A DNA stretch of 7,843 nt from Flavobacteriales bacterium (GCA_024959975.1 JANXFM010000113.1:1-7843), one strand, 5' to 3'. Counted from the first letter of the stretch, positions 1 through 6,585 are shown. The notes: generated by a model not told the origin, from the sequence alone. Numbers and translations are program-made.

Positions 1-1233
1 CCTGAAGGAGCTCGTGATTTTGTGGTGCCGAGTAGAATGAATGAAGGGCAATTTTACGCCCTGCCACAGTCGCCACAAACTTTCAAGCAATTGTTAATGG
101 TTTCCGGTTTCGACAAATACTTCCAGATCGTAAAATGTTTCCGCGATGAGGATCTTAGAGCTGATCGCCAGCCGGAGTTTACTCAAATAGACTGCGAGAT
201 GTCTTTCGTGGAACAAGAAGATATTTTGAACACTTTTGAAAATCTAACACGTCACTTACTGAAAACAGTAATCAATGTTGACTTGAAAGATTTCCCAAGA
301 ATGACTTTCGACGAAGCCATGAGAGATTACGGTAACGATAAGCCGGATATCCGCTTCGATATGAAGTTGAAAGACATCAATACGCTTGCCCAAAACAAAG
401 GTTTCAAAATATTTGATGATGCAGAATTAGTCCTGGCGATAAATGCAAAAGGGTGTGCCGGATACACTCGCAAGCAATTAGATAAATTAACTGATTGGGT
501 AAAGCGACCTCAAATTGGAGCCAAAGGATTGATCTATGCGAAATGTAATGAAGACGGTTCTTACAAATCGTCGGTAGATAAATTCTTCGGTCAGGAAGAT
601 TTAGCGGAATGGGCTAAAGCAACCGATGCCGAAGTAGGCGACTTGATCCTGGTATTGAGTGGAACTGCAAATGAAGTTCGAAAGCAAATGAGCGAATTGC
701 GTTTGGAAATGGGTGAACAACTAGGATTGAGAGATCCAAAAGTATTTGCTCCACTATGGGTTATCGACTTCCCGCTTTTAGAATGGGATGAAGAAACAAA
801 GCGCTACCACGCCATGCACCACCCGTTTACTTCACCTAAACCCGAAGACATCAACAAGCTTGATACAGCTCCTGGCGAAGTGAAAGCCAACGCTTACGAT
901 ATGGTATTAAACGGTTCTGAAATTGGTGGTGGTTCAATTCGTATTCACGATAGAGACCTTCAAAAACTAATGTTCCAACACTTAGGATTCACCGACGAAG
1001 AAGCGCAAGAACAGTTTGGTTTCTTAATGAACGCTTTCGAATATGGTGCCCCTCCGCACGGTGGACTAGCCTTTGGTTTAGATCGTCTTTGTGCTTTAAT
1101 GGGCGGAGCAGAATCTATTCGTGATTTCATTGCCTTCCCTAAAAACAATTCAGGTAGAGATGTAATGATCGATGCCCCGGCAAAAATTGACAACATTCAA
1201 TTGGATGAATTGAGCTTAAAATTAAACCTATAA
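1..1233 (+). CDS. aspS: Aspartyl-tRNA synthetase, C-terminal part (5' end outside window)
   Basis: Class II aminoacyl-tRNA synthetase that charges tRNA-Asp with aspartate in the cytoplasm. The frame is open from base 1 and begins PEGARDFVVPSR, a stretch that lies near residue 170 of bacterial AspRS, so the N-terminal anticodon-binding OB domain and the start of the catalytic core are missing from the window. The GTG codons at 22-27 are internal valines, not starts. Visible are the ALPQSPQ segment, motif 2 (FRDEDLRADRQPEF, from about base 139), the insertion (GAD-type) domain typical of bacterial AspRS, the HHPFTSP segment, IGGGSIRIHD, and motif 3 (GLAFGLDRL, from base 1063). The C-terminus is complete, ending in TAA. 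A terminator follows about 50 bases downstream, and the next gene converges on it. Nothing suggests decay. The identification is firm; whether the enzyme is discriminating or non-discriminating for tRNA-Asn cannot be told from this part. Confidence 0.97.
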   Translation, partial: PEGARDFVVPSRMNEGQFYALPQSPQTFKQLLMVSGFDKYFQIVKCFRDEDLRADRQPEFTQIDCEMSFVEQEDILNTFENLTRHLLKTVINVDLKDFPRMTFDEAMRDYGNDKPDIRFDMKLKDINTLAQNKGFKIFDDAELVLAINAKGCAGYTRKQLDKLTDWVKRPQIGAKGLIYAKCNEDGSYKSSVDKFFGQEDLAEWAKATDAEVGDLILVLSGTANEVRKQMSELRLEMGEQLGLRDPKVFAPLWVIDFPLLEWDEETKRYHAMHHPFTSPKPEDINKLDTAPGEVKANAYDMVLNGSEIGGGSIRIHDRDLQKLMFQHLGFTDEEAQEQFGFLMNAFEYGAPPHGGLAFGLDRLCALMGGAESIRDFIAFPKNNSGRDVMIDAPAKIDNIQLDELSLKLNL

Positions 1234-1280
1234 GAATTCAATTTTTACTTACTCAATAATATTGTCAATTATTAGAACAA

Positions 1281-1308
1281 AAAAGGCCACCCAATTGGGC
1301 GGCCTTTT
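1281..1308. terminator. Bidirectional intrinsic terminator between aspS and sod
   Basis: The arms AAAAGGCC (1281-1288) and GGCCTTTT (1301-1308) pair perfectly. An A/C mismatch follows, then CCC with GGG around an AATT loop. The hairpin has an A-run on the left and a T-run on the right, so it can end transcription of aspS (plus strand) and of sod (minus strand), which converge here. Confidence 0.88.
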
Positions 1309-1328
1309 AATATATTCAATTTCACTTC

Positions 1329-1931
1329 TTACTTTGCAGCAGCAAAATTCTCAGCGACTTTTTCCCAATTTACCACATTAAAAAAGGCATTAATGTAATC
1401 CGGTCTGCGATTTTGGTAATTTAAGTAATAAGCATGTTCCCAAACATCAATTCCCATAATAGGAGTTCCACTACAACCTACACCTTTCATAATAGGGTTA
1501 TCCTGGTTAGCAGTAGAGCAAACTTCTAATTTACCTCCTTTAACACACAACCAAGCCCAACCGGAACCAAAACGAGTTGCGGCAGCATTAGAAAATGCTT
1601 CTTTAAAAGCGTCTAAAGAACCGAAATCACGGTCTATGGCAGCAGCAAGATCACCTGAAGGCGTTCCACCCCCATTTGGCGACATAACTTCCCAAAACAT
1701 ACAGTGATTATAAAAACCTCCTCCGTTATTACGAACCCCTGCCGAAAGCGTTCCTGAAGTTAAGATCTCTTCAATAGATTTTCCTTCTAATTCTGTTCCT
1801 TCTACAGCTGCATTTAATTTGCTGGTGTATCCCGCATGGTGTTTTCCATGGTGAATTTCCATCGTGCGGCTGTCAATATGTGGCTCTAATGCATCGTGAG
1901 CATAAGGTAAGTCAGGCAATTTAAATGACAT
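1329..1931 (-). CDS. sodA: Superoxide dismutase, Mn/Fe family (Mn-type active site)
   Basis: Converts superoxide to oxygen and hydrogen peroxide. The protein has 200 residues, normal for the family, and no signal peptide, so it is probably cytoplasmic. The metal ligands are all present: His27 (EIHHGKHH), His76 (FYNHCMFW), and Asp162 and His166 (DVWEHAYY). Gln143 in STANQD sits where Mn-type enzymes carry the outer-sphere glutamine, and the GGG before FYNH is also Mn-like, so manganese or cambialistic use is more likely than strict iron use; this is inferred from motifs only. The start ATG at 1931 follows an A-rich run, gives the expected N-terminus (KLPDLPYAHDALEP), and lies just after a good promoter -7 element. 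The gene stands alone, converging on aspS and divergent from the sulfate-activation operon. A decayed copy of its 3' end lies at 6382-6475. Confidence 0.96.
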   Translation of the reverse strand: MSFKLPDLPYAHDALEPHIDSRTMEIHHGKHHAGYTSKLNAAVEGTELEGKSIEEILTSGTLSAGVRNNGGGFYNHCMFWEVMSPNGGGTPSGDLAAAIDRDFGSLDAFKEAFSNAAATRFGSGWAWLCVKGGKLEVCSTANQDNPIMKGVGCSGTPIMGIDVWEHAYYLNYQNRRPDYINAFFNVVNWEKVAENFAAAK

Positions 1932-1962
1932 TTTTTTAATATTTTAGTTAATAAGATGATTA

Positions 1963-1970
1963 CAAATATA
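1963..1970 (-). promoter_or_regulatory. Probable sod promoter, -7 element
   Basis: On the minus strand the sequence reads TATATTTG, a full match to the Bacteroidetes -7 consensus TAnnTTTG, about 31 bases before the sod ATG. This would give a short 5' leader of roughly 25 bases. The nearest upstream TTG is 25 bases away, a little longer than usual, so the -33 element is uncertain. Confidence 0.6.
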
Positions 1971-2109
1971 TGGAAAATGACTAAAATATAAGCTTCAAAA
2001 TAACCCTGCTTATTAAAAATTAAATAGAATCTGATTTTTAATCAAATCATTTTATAAAATATAATCTTTCCATTCATACACTTAATCCACTTAAATTCAC
2101 TTCTACGCC
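1971..2109. other. AT-rich intergenic DNA with no recognised element
   Basis: This lies between the sod promoter and the promoter of the sulfate-activation operon. It is very AT-rich, and I see no gene, hairpin or repeat in it until about 2088, where similarity to the region around 6528 begins. With the two promoters and the leader RNA it makes up the 376-base gap between the divergent genes. Confidence 0.6.
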
Positions 2110-2139
2110 TTGTTATTTCTCAAATTACACTTAAATTAG
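2110..2139 (+). promoter_or_regulatory. Promoter of the sulfate-activation operon
   Basis: TTG at 2110-2112, a 19-base spacer, and TAAATTAG at 2132-2139 fit the Bacteroidetes housekeeping promoter (TTG, 17-23 bases, TAnnTTTG) with one change in the -7 box. The same two boxes with the same 19-base spacing recur at 6550-6579 before the second leader. Transcription should start near 2146, just before the first hairpin of the leader. Confidence 0.75.
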
Positions 2140-2145
2140 CACGCT

Positions 2146-2307
2146 CAATCGAGTAATCGATTTACTCGATTTAAAAACTTACGATACTTCAATCCGTTGC
2201 TTAACACCAAATAATTGGGAGTGACTGGGGCGAAGCCGTGTTTACACCCTACTAAGATTAAGTGTACCTGTTGGTTATTTTAGTAGGAGCCCCTTGAAAG
2301 TAAAAAC
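2146..2307 (+). ncRNA. Structured 5' leader RNA, copy 1 (candidate cis-regulatory RNA)
   Basis: This untranslated leader of about 160 bases precedes the DUF2061-cysC-cysD-cysN-cysQ operon. A second diverged copy at 6586-6756 precedes the regulator-ugd genes. Visible helices are: a perfect 9-bp hairpin, ATCGAGTAA (2148-2156) with TTACTCGAT (2162-2170); CCAA (2207-2210) with TTGG (2215-2218); GGC-GAA-GCC (2229-2237); GTGT/ACAC (2238-2247); a perfect 8-bp helix, CCTACTAA (2248-2255) with TTAGTAGG (2280-2287); and a possible long-range helix, GGGGC (2227-2231) with GCCCC (2289-2293), closing just before the start codon. Blocks shared with copy 2 include ATCCGTT, TGGGAGTGAC and GGGCGAAGCCGTGT. I do not recognise a named family. 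A riboswitch, a protein-binding leader or an antitermination site are all possible. The boundaries are estimates from the promoter and the start codon. Confidence 0.7.
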
Positions 2308-2790
2308 ATGAAAGATCAACAAAAGGAATATAAAGACGAGTCTAAGCTAAGAAGTCTTGTCAAAAGTTTTTCCTGGCGAATTATAGCCATTGCAGATACC
2401 ATTTTAATTGTATTGCTCATCACCTGTTTGTCAGGTAAATGCAGTCTTGAAGATGCTCTGGCAATTGGTTTTATAGAGTTTTTATTAAAGTTTGTTGTCT
2501 ATTTTGTTCATGAAAGAATCTGGGTAAACATTAAATTTAAGAATCGTTTTGGCGTAAACAGAACCATCCAGAAAACCATTTCATGGAGAGTCGTTGCAAC
2601 CGTCATGACATTCCTTATTGCAGGAGCTATACTAGACACTTCTGACAACACCGCACTTTATATCGCCGGCGTTGAGGTTTTTACGAAGACACTATTATAC
2701 TACATACATGAACGTCTGTGGCTTGTATTACCTTTAGGAGGGCTTAGAATACTTCTTAAAAAAATGATCTATGGAAAAAAACATCGTTAA
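2308..2790 (+). CDS. DUF2061 membrane protein with two tandem DUF2061 repeats
   Basis: This is a 160-residue integral membrane protein of unknown biochemical role. It holds two copies of the DUF2061 unit, about residues 15-72 and 85-138. Each begins with a K-S/T-x-S-W-R signature (KSFSWR at 19-24, KTISWR at 89-94), continues through two hydrophobic segments, and ends in H-E-R-x-W (68-72 and 134-138). That predicts about four membrane spans with basic tails. Proteins of this family are found beside sulfate-activation genes in other Bacteroidota, so a role in sulfate entry or in anchoring the enzymes is a guess from context only. The ATG at 2308 follows the structured leader and is the first gene of the operon. 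The last 20 bases overlap the start of cysC, which suggests coupled translation. Confidence 0.88.
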   Translation: MKDQQKEYKDESKLRSLVKSFSWRIIAIADTILIVLLITCLSGKCSLEDALAIGFIEFLLKFVVYFVHERIWVNIKFKNRFGVNRTIQKTISWRVVATVMTFLIAGAILDTSDNTALYIAGVEVFTKTLLYYIHERLWLVLPLGGLRILLKKMIYGKKHR

Positions 2791-3373
2791 GCACAGCTAT
2801 ACTGTAGATAAAATCTCCCAAAGTAAACTTAAAAAGCACCAGTCTGTGCTGCTTTGGTTTACGGGGCTTTCCGGGTCAGGTAAATCAACCATCGCCAATC
2901 GTGTTGAACAAATACTGCATGAAAAGGGTATTCATACGTATGCCCTTGACGGCGATAACGTTCGCAAAGGTTTAAATAACGACCTGTCATTTAGCCCCGA
3001 AGATCGCACAGAAAACATCAGGCGTATTGCAGAAACAGCAAACTTAATGATTGATGCCGGTCTGGTAGTTTTAGCTGCTTTTGTCTCTCCCTATCGAAAA
3101 GATCGTGAGAACATCCGAAATATTGTAGGCTCAGAAAATATGATCGAAATTTACATCAACACCTCCGTAGAGGAATGTGAACGCAGAGATGTAAAAGGTC
3201 TTTACAAAAAAGCCAGAACAGGTGAAATTAAAAACATGACGGGCATATCTGCCCCGTATGAAGCTCCTTCACACCCCGAAATTGAGGTGAAAACTGAAGA
3301 GCTAAACGTAGATGAAGCCACAGAACAAATTATCAACTTTTTATATCCAAAACTAAACCATCAACATGAGTAA
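2771..3373 (+). CDS. cysC: Adenylylsulfate (APS) kinase
   Basis: Phosphorylates adenosine 5'-phosphosulfate with ATP to give PAPS, the activated sulfate donor. The protein has 200 residues, the usual length of a stand-alone APS kinase. The P-loop GLSGSGKST is at 32-40, the DGDNVR segment at 60-65, the NNDLSFSPEDR segment at about 69-79, and the conserved SPYRKDR at 106-112 contains the family's characteristic serine. The ATG at 2771 gives the expected short leader before LLWFTGLSGSGKS. It lies inside the end of the DUF2061 gene (20-base overlap), and the 3' end overlaps cysD by 8 bases (ATGAGTAA), so the three genes are tightly coupled. It is not fused to CysN, unlike NodQ-type bifunctional proteins. 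All key motifs are intact. Confidence 0.96.
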   Translation: MEKNIVKHSYTVDKISQSKLKKHQSVLLWFTGLSGSGKSTIANRVEQILHEKGIHTYALDGDNVRKGLNNDLSFSPEDRTENIRRIAETANLMIDAGLVVLAAFVSPYRKDRENIRNIVGSENMIEIYINTSVEECERRDVKGLYKKARTGEIKNMTGISAPYEAPSHPEIEVKTEELNVDEATEQIINFLYPKLNHQHE

Positions 3374-4271
3374 TTATACGATCAACCACTTAAGAGAGCT
3401 TGAATCAGAAGCGATCTTTGTCATTAGAGAGGTGGCCGCACAATTTGAAAACCCTGCTCTATTATTTTCGGGAGGAAAAGACTCCATTTTGATGACACAT
3501 TTGGCTAAAAAAGCATTTTATCCTGCCCGAATTCCTTTCCCTTTAATTCATATAGATACAGGGCACAATTTCCCTGAAGCTCTTGAATTTAGAGATAATT
3601 TGGTGAAAGAACTGGGCGTTAAATTAATTGTTGGTTCAGTTCAGGAAGCCATAGATAAAGGTCGGGTAAAAGAAGAAACAGGTGTAAACGCCTCAAGAAA
3701 CTCATTACAAATCGTTTCACTTCTAGACACTCTGGAAGAACATAAAACTGATGCTGCCCTTGGTGGCGCGCGTCGTGATGAAGAAAAAGCCAGAGCAAAA
3801 GAACGTTTCTTTTCACATCGCGATGAATTTGGTCAATGGGATCCTAAAAATCAACGACCGGAATTATGGAATCTTTTCAATGCTAGAAAACATAACGGCG
3901 AGCACTTCAGAATATTCCCGATCTCAAACTGGACAGAGATGGATGTTTGGGAATACATTAAACTGGAAAATATTGCCTTACCTTCACTCTATTTTTCTCA
4001 CAAACGTGAATGTGTTATCAGAGACGGTGTTATTTTGGCCAAGTCTAAATACATCACCCTGAAAGAAAACGAAGAAGTGGTTGAAAAAACAGTACGGTAC
4101 AGAACCTGTGGTGATATGCCTATTACAGGTGCCGTTTATTCAGATGCAGATACCCTGGAAAAAATCATCGAAGAAATCGCAACAACAAGAACAACAGAAC
4201 GAGGCACTCGCGCTGATGATAAACGAGGCGAGACAGCTATGGAAGATCGTAAAAAAGCCGGTTATTTCTAG
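3366..4271 (+). CDS. cysD: Sulfate adenylyltransferase subunit 2 (ATP sulfurylase small subunit)
   Basis: Catalytic subunit of heterodimeric ATP sulfurylase: sulfate plus ATP gives APS and pyrophosphate, driven by GTP hydrolysis in CysN. It has 301 residues, as is usual for CysD. The PP-loop of the ATP-pyrophosphatase/PAPS-reductase superfamily is SGGKDS at 35-40. Further conserved stretches are HIDTGHNFPE, GGARRDEEKARAKER, FPISNWTEMDVWEYI and RYRTCGDMPITGA, and the C-terminal TERGTRADDKR-x-ETAMEDRKKAGYF is characteristic of CysD and separates it from CysH. The start overlaps the cysC stop by 8 bases. The stop is 31 bases before cysN. Confidence 0.97.
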   Translation: MSNYTINHLRELESEAIFVIREVAAQFENPALLFSGGKDSILMTHLAKKAFYPARIPFPLIHIDTGHNFPEALEFRDNLVKELGVKLIVGSVQEAIDKGRVKEETGVNASRNSLQIVSLLDTLEEHKTDAALGGARRDEEKARAKERFFSHRDEFGQWDPKNQRPELWNLFNARKHNGEHFRIFPISNWTEMDVWEYIKLENIALPSLYFSHKRECVIRDGVILAKSKYITLKENEEVVEKTVRYRTCGDMPITGAVYSDADTLEKIIEEIATTRTTERGTRADDKRGETAMEDRKKAGYF

Positions 4272-4302
4272 GATTCTTTAAAATACTACAAAACTCATTA
4301 CC

Positions 4303-5568
4303 ATGGAAGTTCAAAACACACAATTACTCCGATTTACCACTGCCGGCAGTGTCGATGACGGAAAAAGCACCCTGATCGGTCGCTTATTATACGATAGTAA
4401 ATCTATTTTTCAAGATCAACTGGATGCCGTAGAGCAATCAAGTCAAAATAAAGGATTTGACTACGTAGATCTATCCTTGATTACCGATGGATTAAAGTCC
4501 GAACGAGAACAAGGAATTACGATTGATGTGGCCTACCGTTATTTTGCCACACCTAAGCGTAAGTTTATCATTGCTGATACCCCGGGACACATTCAGTACA
4601 CCAGAAATATGGTAACCGGTGCATCTACAGCTAATTTGGCCATTATATTGATTGATGCAAGAAAAGGTATTTTAGAGCAAACGCACCGACATGCATTTAT
4701 TGCCTCTTTACTTCAAATTCCTCATGCCATAGTCTGTGTCAATAAAATGGACCTAGTAGACTACAAGCAAGAAGTTTACGATAATATCGTACAAGAATTT
4801 GAAGAATTCTCTTCCAAATTAGACATTAAGGATGTACAGTTTATCCCAATTTCTGCACTTGTCGGAGACAATGTGGTTAATCGCTCCGAAAACATGGACT
4901 GGTATGAGGGAAGTACCTTAATGTATCTACTCGAACACGTTCACATTTCAAGCGATTACAATCACGTAGATTGCCGTTTCCCGGTACAGTCCGTTATTCG
5001 TCCTCATACTTTGGAATATCAAGATTTTAGAGGCTACGCAGGTCGTATAGATGGTGGTGTGTTTAAGGCAGGCGACAAAGTTAAAATATTGCCTTCAGGC
5101 TTTTCATCCACGATTAAATCTATAGAACTTAATGGTGAAAAAATTGAAGAAGCTTTTTCGCCCATGTCTGTTACCATGAGGCTAAACGATGAAATTGACA
5201 TCAGTCGTGGCGATATGATCGTTCGTGAAAATAACACTCCGGAAATTACTCAGGACATTGAAGCTTTGGTAACCTGGATGAGTGAAAAACCGCTGCAAAG
5301 CAGAACCAAAGTGTTTGTAAAACACACGACCAACGAATGTATTTCCATGGTTAAGGACATTAAATACAAAATAGACATAAACACCCTTCACCGCATCGAA
5401 GATGTCGATAAATTGGAGATGAATGATATTGCCCGGATATCGATCCGAGCATCCAAACCTCTGTTTGTTGATCCATACAACCGAAACCGCTTTACCGGTA
5501 GTATCATTTTAATCGATGAGCAAACAAATGAAACCATTGGTGCGGGTATGATCATCAACAAGAATTAA
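4303..5568 (+). CDS. cysN: Sulfate adenylyltransferase subunit 1 (GTPase subunit)
   Basis: EF-Tu-like GTPase subunit of ATP sulfurylase that couples GTP hydrolysis to APS formation by CysD. It has 421 residues, in line with unfused CysN and without a C-terminal APS kinase domain, which here is the separate cysC. GTPase motifs are in order: G1 GSVDDGKST at 15-23, the switch region with REQGITIDVAYRYF, G3 DTPGH in the ADTPGHIQYTRNM stretch, G4 NKMD, and G5-like SALVGDN. The translation-factor-like beta-barrel domains follow. The ATG at 4303 lies 31 bases after cysD and gives the standard start just before the G1 loop. cysQ begins 5 bases after its stop, so the genes are surely co-transcribed. 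No broken motif is seen. Confidence 0.97.
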   Translation: MEVQNTQLLRFTTAGSVDDGKSTLIGRLLYDSKSIFQDQLDAVEQSSQNKGFDYVDLSLITDGLKSEREQGITIDVAYRYFATPKRKFIIADTPGHIQYTRNMVTGASTANLAIILIDARKGILEQTHRHAFIASLLQIPHAIVCVNKMDLVDYKQEVYDNIVQEFEEFSSKLDIKDVQFIPISALVGDNVVNRSENMDWYEGSTLMYLLEHVHISSDYNHVDCRFPVQSVIRPHTLEYQDFRGYAGRIDGGVFKAGDKVKILPSGFSSTIKSIELNGEKIEEAFSPMSVTMRLNDEIDISRGDMIVRENNTPEITQDIEALVTWMSEKPLQSRTKVFVKHTTNECISMVKDIKYKIDINTLHRIEDVDKLEMNDIARISIRASKPLFVDPYNRNRFTGSIILIDEQTNETIGAGMIINKN

Positions 5569-5573
5569 CAACA

Positions 5574-6365
5574 GTGATCTCAACAAATACAAGCCTGGCC
5601 GTTAAAGCAGCCGTAGAGGCAGGTAAAGAAATCCTTAACATTTACCGATCCGGTGATTTTGAGATAGAGATCAAAGGAGATAACTCTCCCTTAACAAAAG
5701 CAGACAAGGCGGCACATAAGATTATTACCACCTTCCTGGAGCAAAGCCGGATTCCCGTACTTTCAGAAGAGGGCAAAAGCATCCCCTATGAAACACGTAA
5801 AAACTGGGGTCAATTATGGATTGTAGACCCCATAGACGGCACTAAAGAATTTATCAAGCGCAACGGAGAGTTTACGGTAAACATTGCACTTATAGAAAAT
5901 CAAGTTCCTGTTTTGGGTGTGATTTTTGCGCCGGTTTTGGGGGATTTGTATTTTTCTGAAACCGGAATAGGTGCCTTTAAATCCAATATTGACCTCAATA
6001 ACTTTGACCTGCAAGATGTTCTGTCGTCTGCTTCATCTTTGCCCATAAAACAAGAAGATCGTCCCTTTACCATCGTAGCAAGCCGATCTCACTTATCTGA
6101 GGAAACAAAAGCTTATGTGGAAGAAATGAAAAAAAAACATGGCGACATCAACATGATATCTAAAGGCAGCTCTTTAAAATTATGTATGCTCGCTGAAGGT
6201 GAAGCAGATTGCTATCCACGCTTTGCTCCCACGATGGAATGGGATACAGCTGCCGGACAAGCTATTTGTGAATCTGCAGGATTTAAAGTCATTGATTGGA
6301 AAACAAAAGAATCCCTCAAATACAATAGAGAAAATTTATTAAATAATTGGTTTTTAGTACATTAA
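5574..6365 (+). CDS. cysQ: 3'(2'),5'-bisphosphate nucleotidase (PAP phosphatase)
   Basis: Removes the 3' phosphate from PAP, the inhibitory product left when a sulfotransferase or PAPS reductase uses PAPS, and may also act on PAPS itself. It belongs to the lithium-sensitive inositol monophosphatase fold family and has 263 residues. The metal-binding set is visible: Glu66 (LSEEG), Asp85 and Asp88 (DPIDGT at 85-90), and Asp224 (MEWDTAAGQA). The start is GTG at 5574, five bases after cysN. It gives the expected N-terminus (ISTNTSLAVKAAVEAGKEI) and no ATG nearby does. Being last in the PAPS operon, it fits clean-up of PAP after sulfate transfer. No clear terminator hairpin follows the stop. Confidence 0.95.
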   Translation: MISTNTSLAVKAAVEAGKEILNIYRSGDFEIEIKGDNSPLTKADKAAHKIITTFLEQSRIPVLSEEGKSIPYETRKNWGQLWIVDPIDGTKEFIKRNGEFTVNIALIENQVPVLGVIFAPVLGDLYFSETGIGAFKSNIDLNNFDLQDVLSSASSLPIKQEDRPFTIVASRSHLSEETKAYVEEMKKKHGDINMISKGSSLKLCMLAEGEADCYPRFAPTMEWDTAAGQAICESAGFKVIDWKTKESLKYNRENLLNNWFLVH

Positions 6366-6381
6366 AATACACACCCTTTTA

Positions 6382-6475
6382 GGCTTTATTTAATATATTA
6401 TTGACCTCCCTTCTTTCTTTGCTGCAGCAAAGTTCTCAGCAAAATTCCCCGATTAAACACCTTTACAGACAGGCC
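6382..6475 (-). pseudogene. Decayed fragment of the sod 3' end
   Basis: This stretch resembles 1301 to about 1395, that is the right arm of the aspS/sod terminator plus the last codons of sod. Shared are TTTAATATATT and, with few changes, CTTCTT-CTTTGC-GCAGCAAA-TTCTCAGC, so on the minus strand it still encodes AENFAAAK. The sod stop has become AAA, a one-base deletion shifts the frame a little upstream, and the rest of the gene is absent. It is therefore not functional. The inner end (6460-6475) is only loosely alignable, so that border is approximate. Confidence 0.75.
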
Positions 6476-6510
6476 AATTAACCAAAATTTTATTTTTAGG
6501 TAACAGAACT

Positions 6511-6529
6511 TGATATCTGGGTGATATCA
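6511..6529. promoter_or_regulatory. Inverted repeat upstream of the second leader promoter (possible operator)
   Basis: TGATATC (6511-6517) and GATATCA (6523-6529) form a perfect 7-bp inverted repeat with a 5-base spacer. The right half sits inside the 10-base palindrome GTGATATCAC (6521-6530). It ends 20 bases before the -33 box, a position suited to an activator. The matching place before copy 1 has no such repeat. No bound protein is known. Confidence 0.35.
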
Positions 6530-6549
6530 CTCAAATTTAAGTACAGGCC

Positions 6550-6579
6550 TTGTTTTTCTTTAAATTACATGTAAATTAG
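6550..6579 (+). promoter_or_regulatory. Promoter of the regulator-ugd operon
   Basis: TTG at 6550-6552, a 19-base spacer and TAAATTAG at 6572-6579 match both boxes and the spacing of the promoter at 2110-2139, including the preceding GCC and the following CAC. Transcription should begin near 6586. Confidence 0.75.
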
Positions 6580-6585
6580 CACTCA

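Larger units (their letters stand above)
2088..2310 (+). repeat. Direct repeat, copy 1 (promoter plus leader)
   Basis: Similarity to 6528-6759 begins at CACTTAAATT, covers the promoter and the leader RNA, and stops at the start codon. Gaps lie mainly in hairpin loops and in the variable last arm. The coding sequences that follow are unrelated, so only the regulatory region is shared. Confidence 0.8.

Noticed and set aside
22..24. GTG as start codon of aspS
   Set aside because: The frame is open to base 1 and the residues before it (PEGARDF) are a conserved internal part of AspRS; the true start is outside the window.
2285..2289. AGGAG as ribosome binding site of the DUF2061 gene
   Set aside because: It is 18 bases from the ATG, too far for normal spacing, it is not kept in the second leader, and it overlaps a helix arm; Bacteroidota rarely rely on such sites.
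3751..4062. 103-residue open frame inside cysD
   Set aside because: It overlaps cysD in another frame, has no recognisable domain, and cysD is intact and well conserved throughout.
4081..4281. Small open frame overlapping the end of cysD
   Set aside because: It is a low-complexity shadow frame of the conserved cysD C-terminus.
1301..6475. Sod 3' end and its fragment as attachment sites of an integrated element
   Set aside because: An element inserted at a gene's 3' end would lie downstream of that gene with the fragment at its far end. Here the fragment lies on the upstream side of sod, and no integrase or other mobile gene is present.
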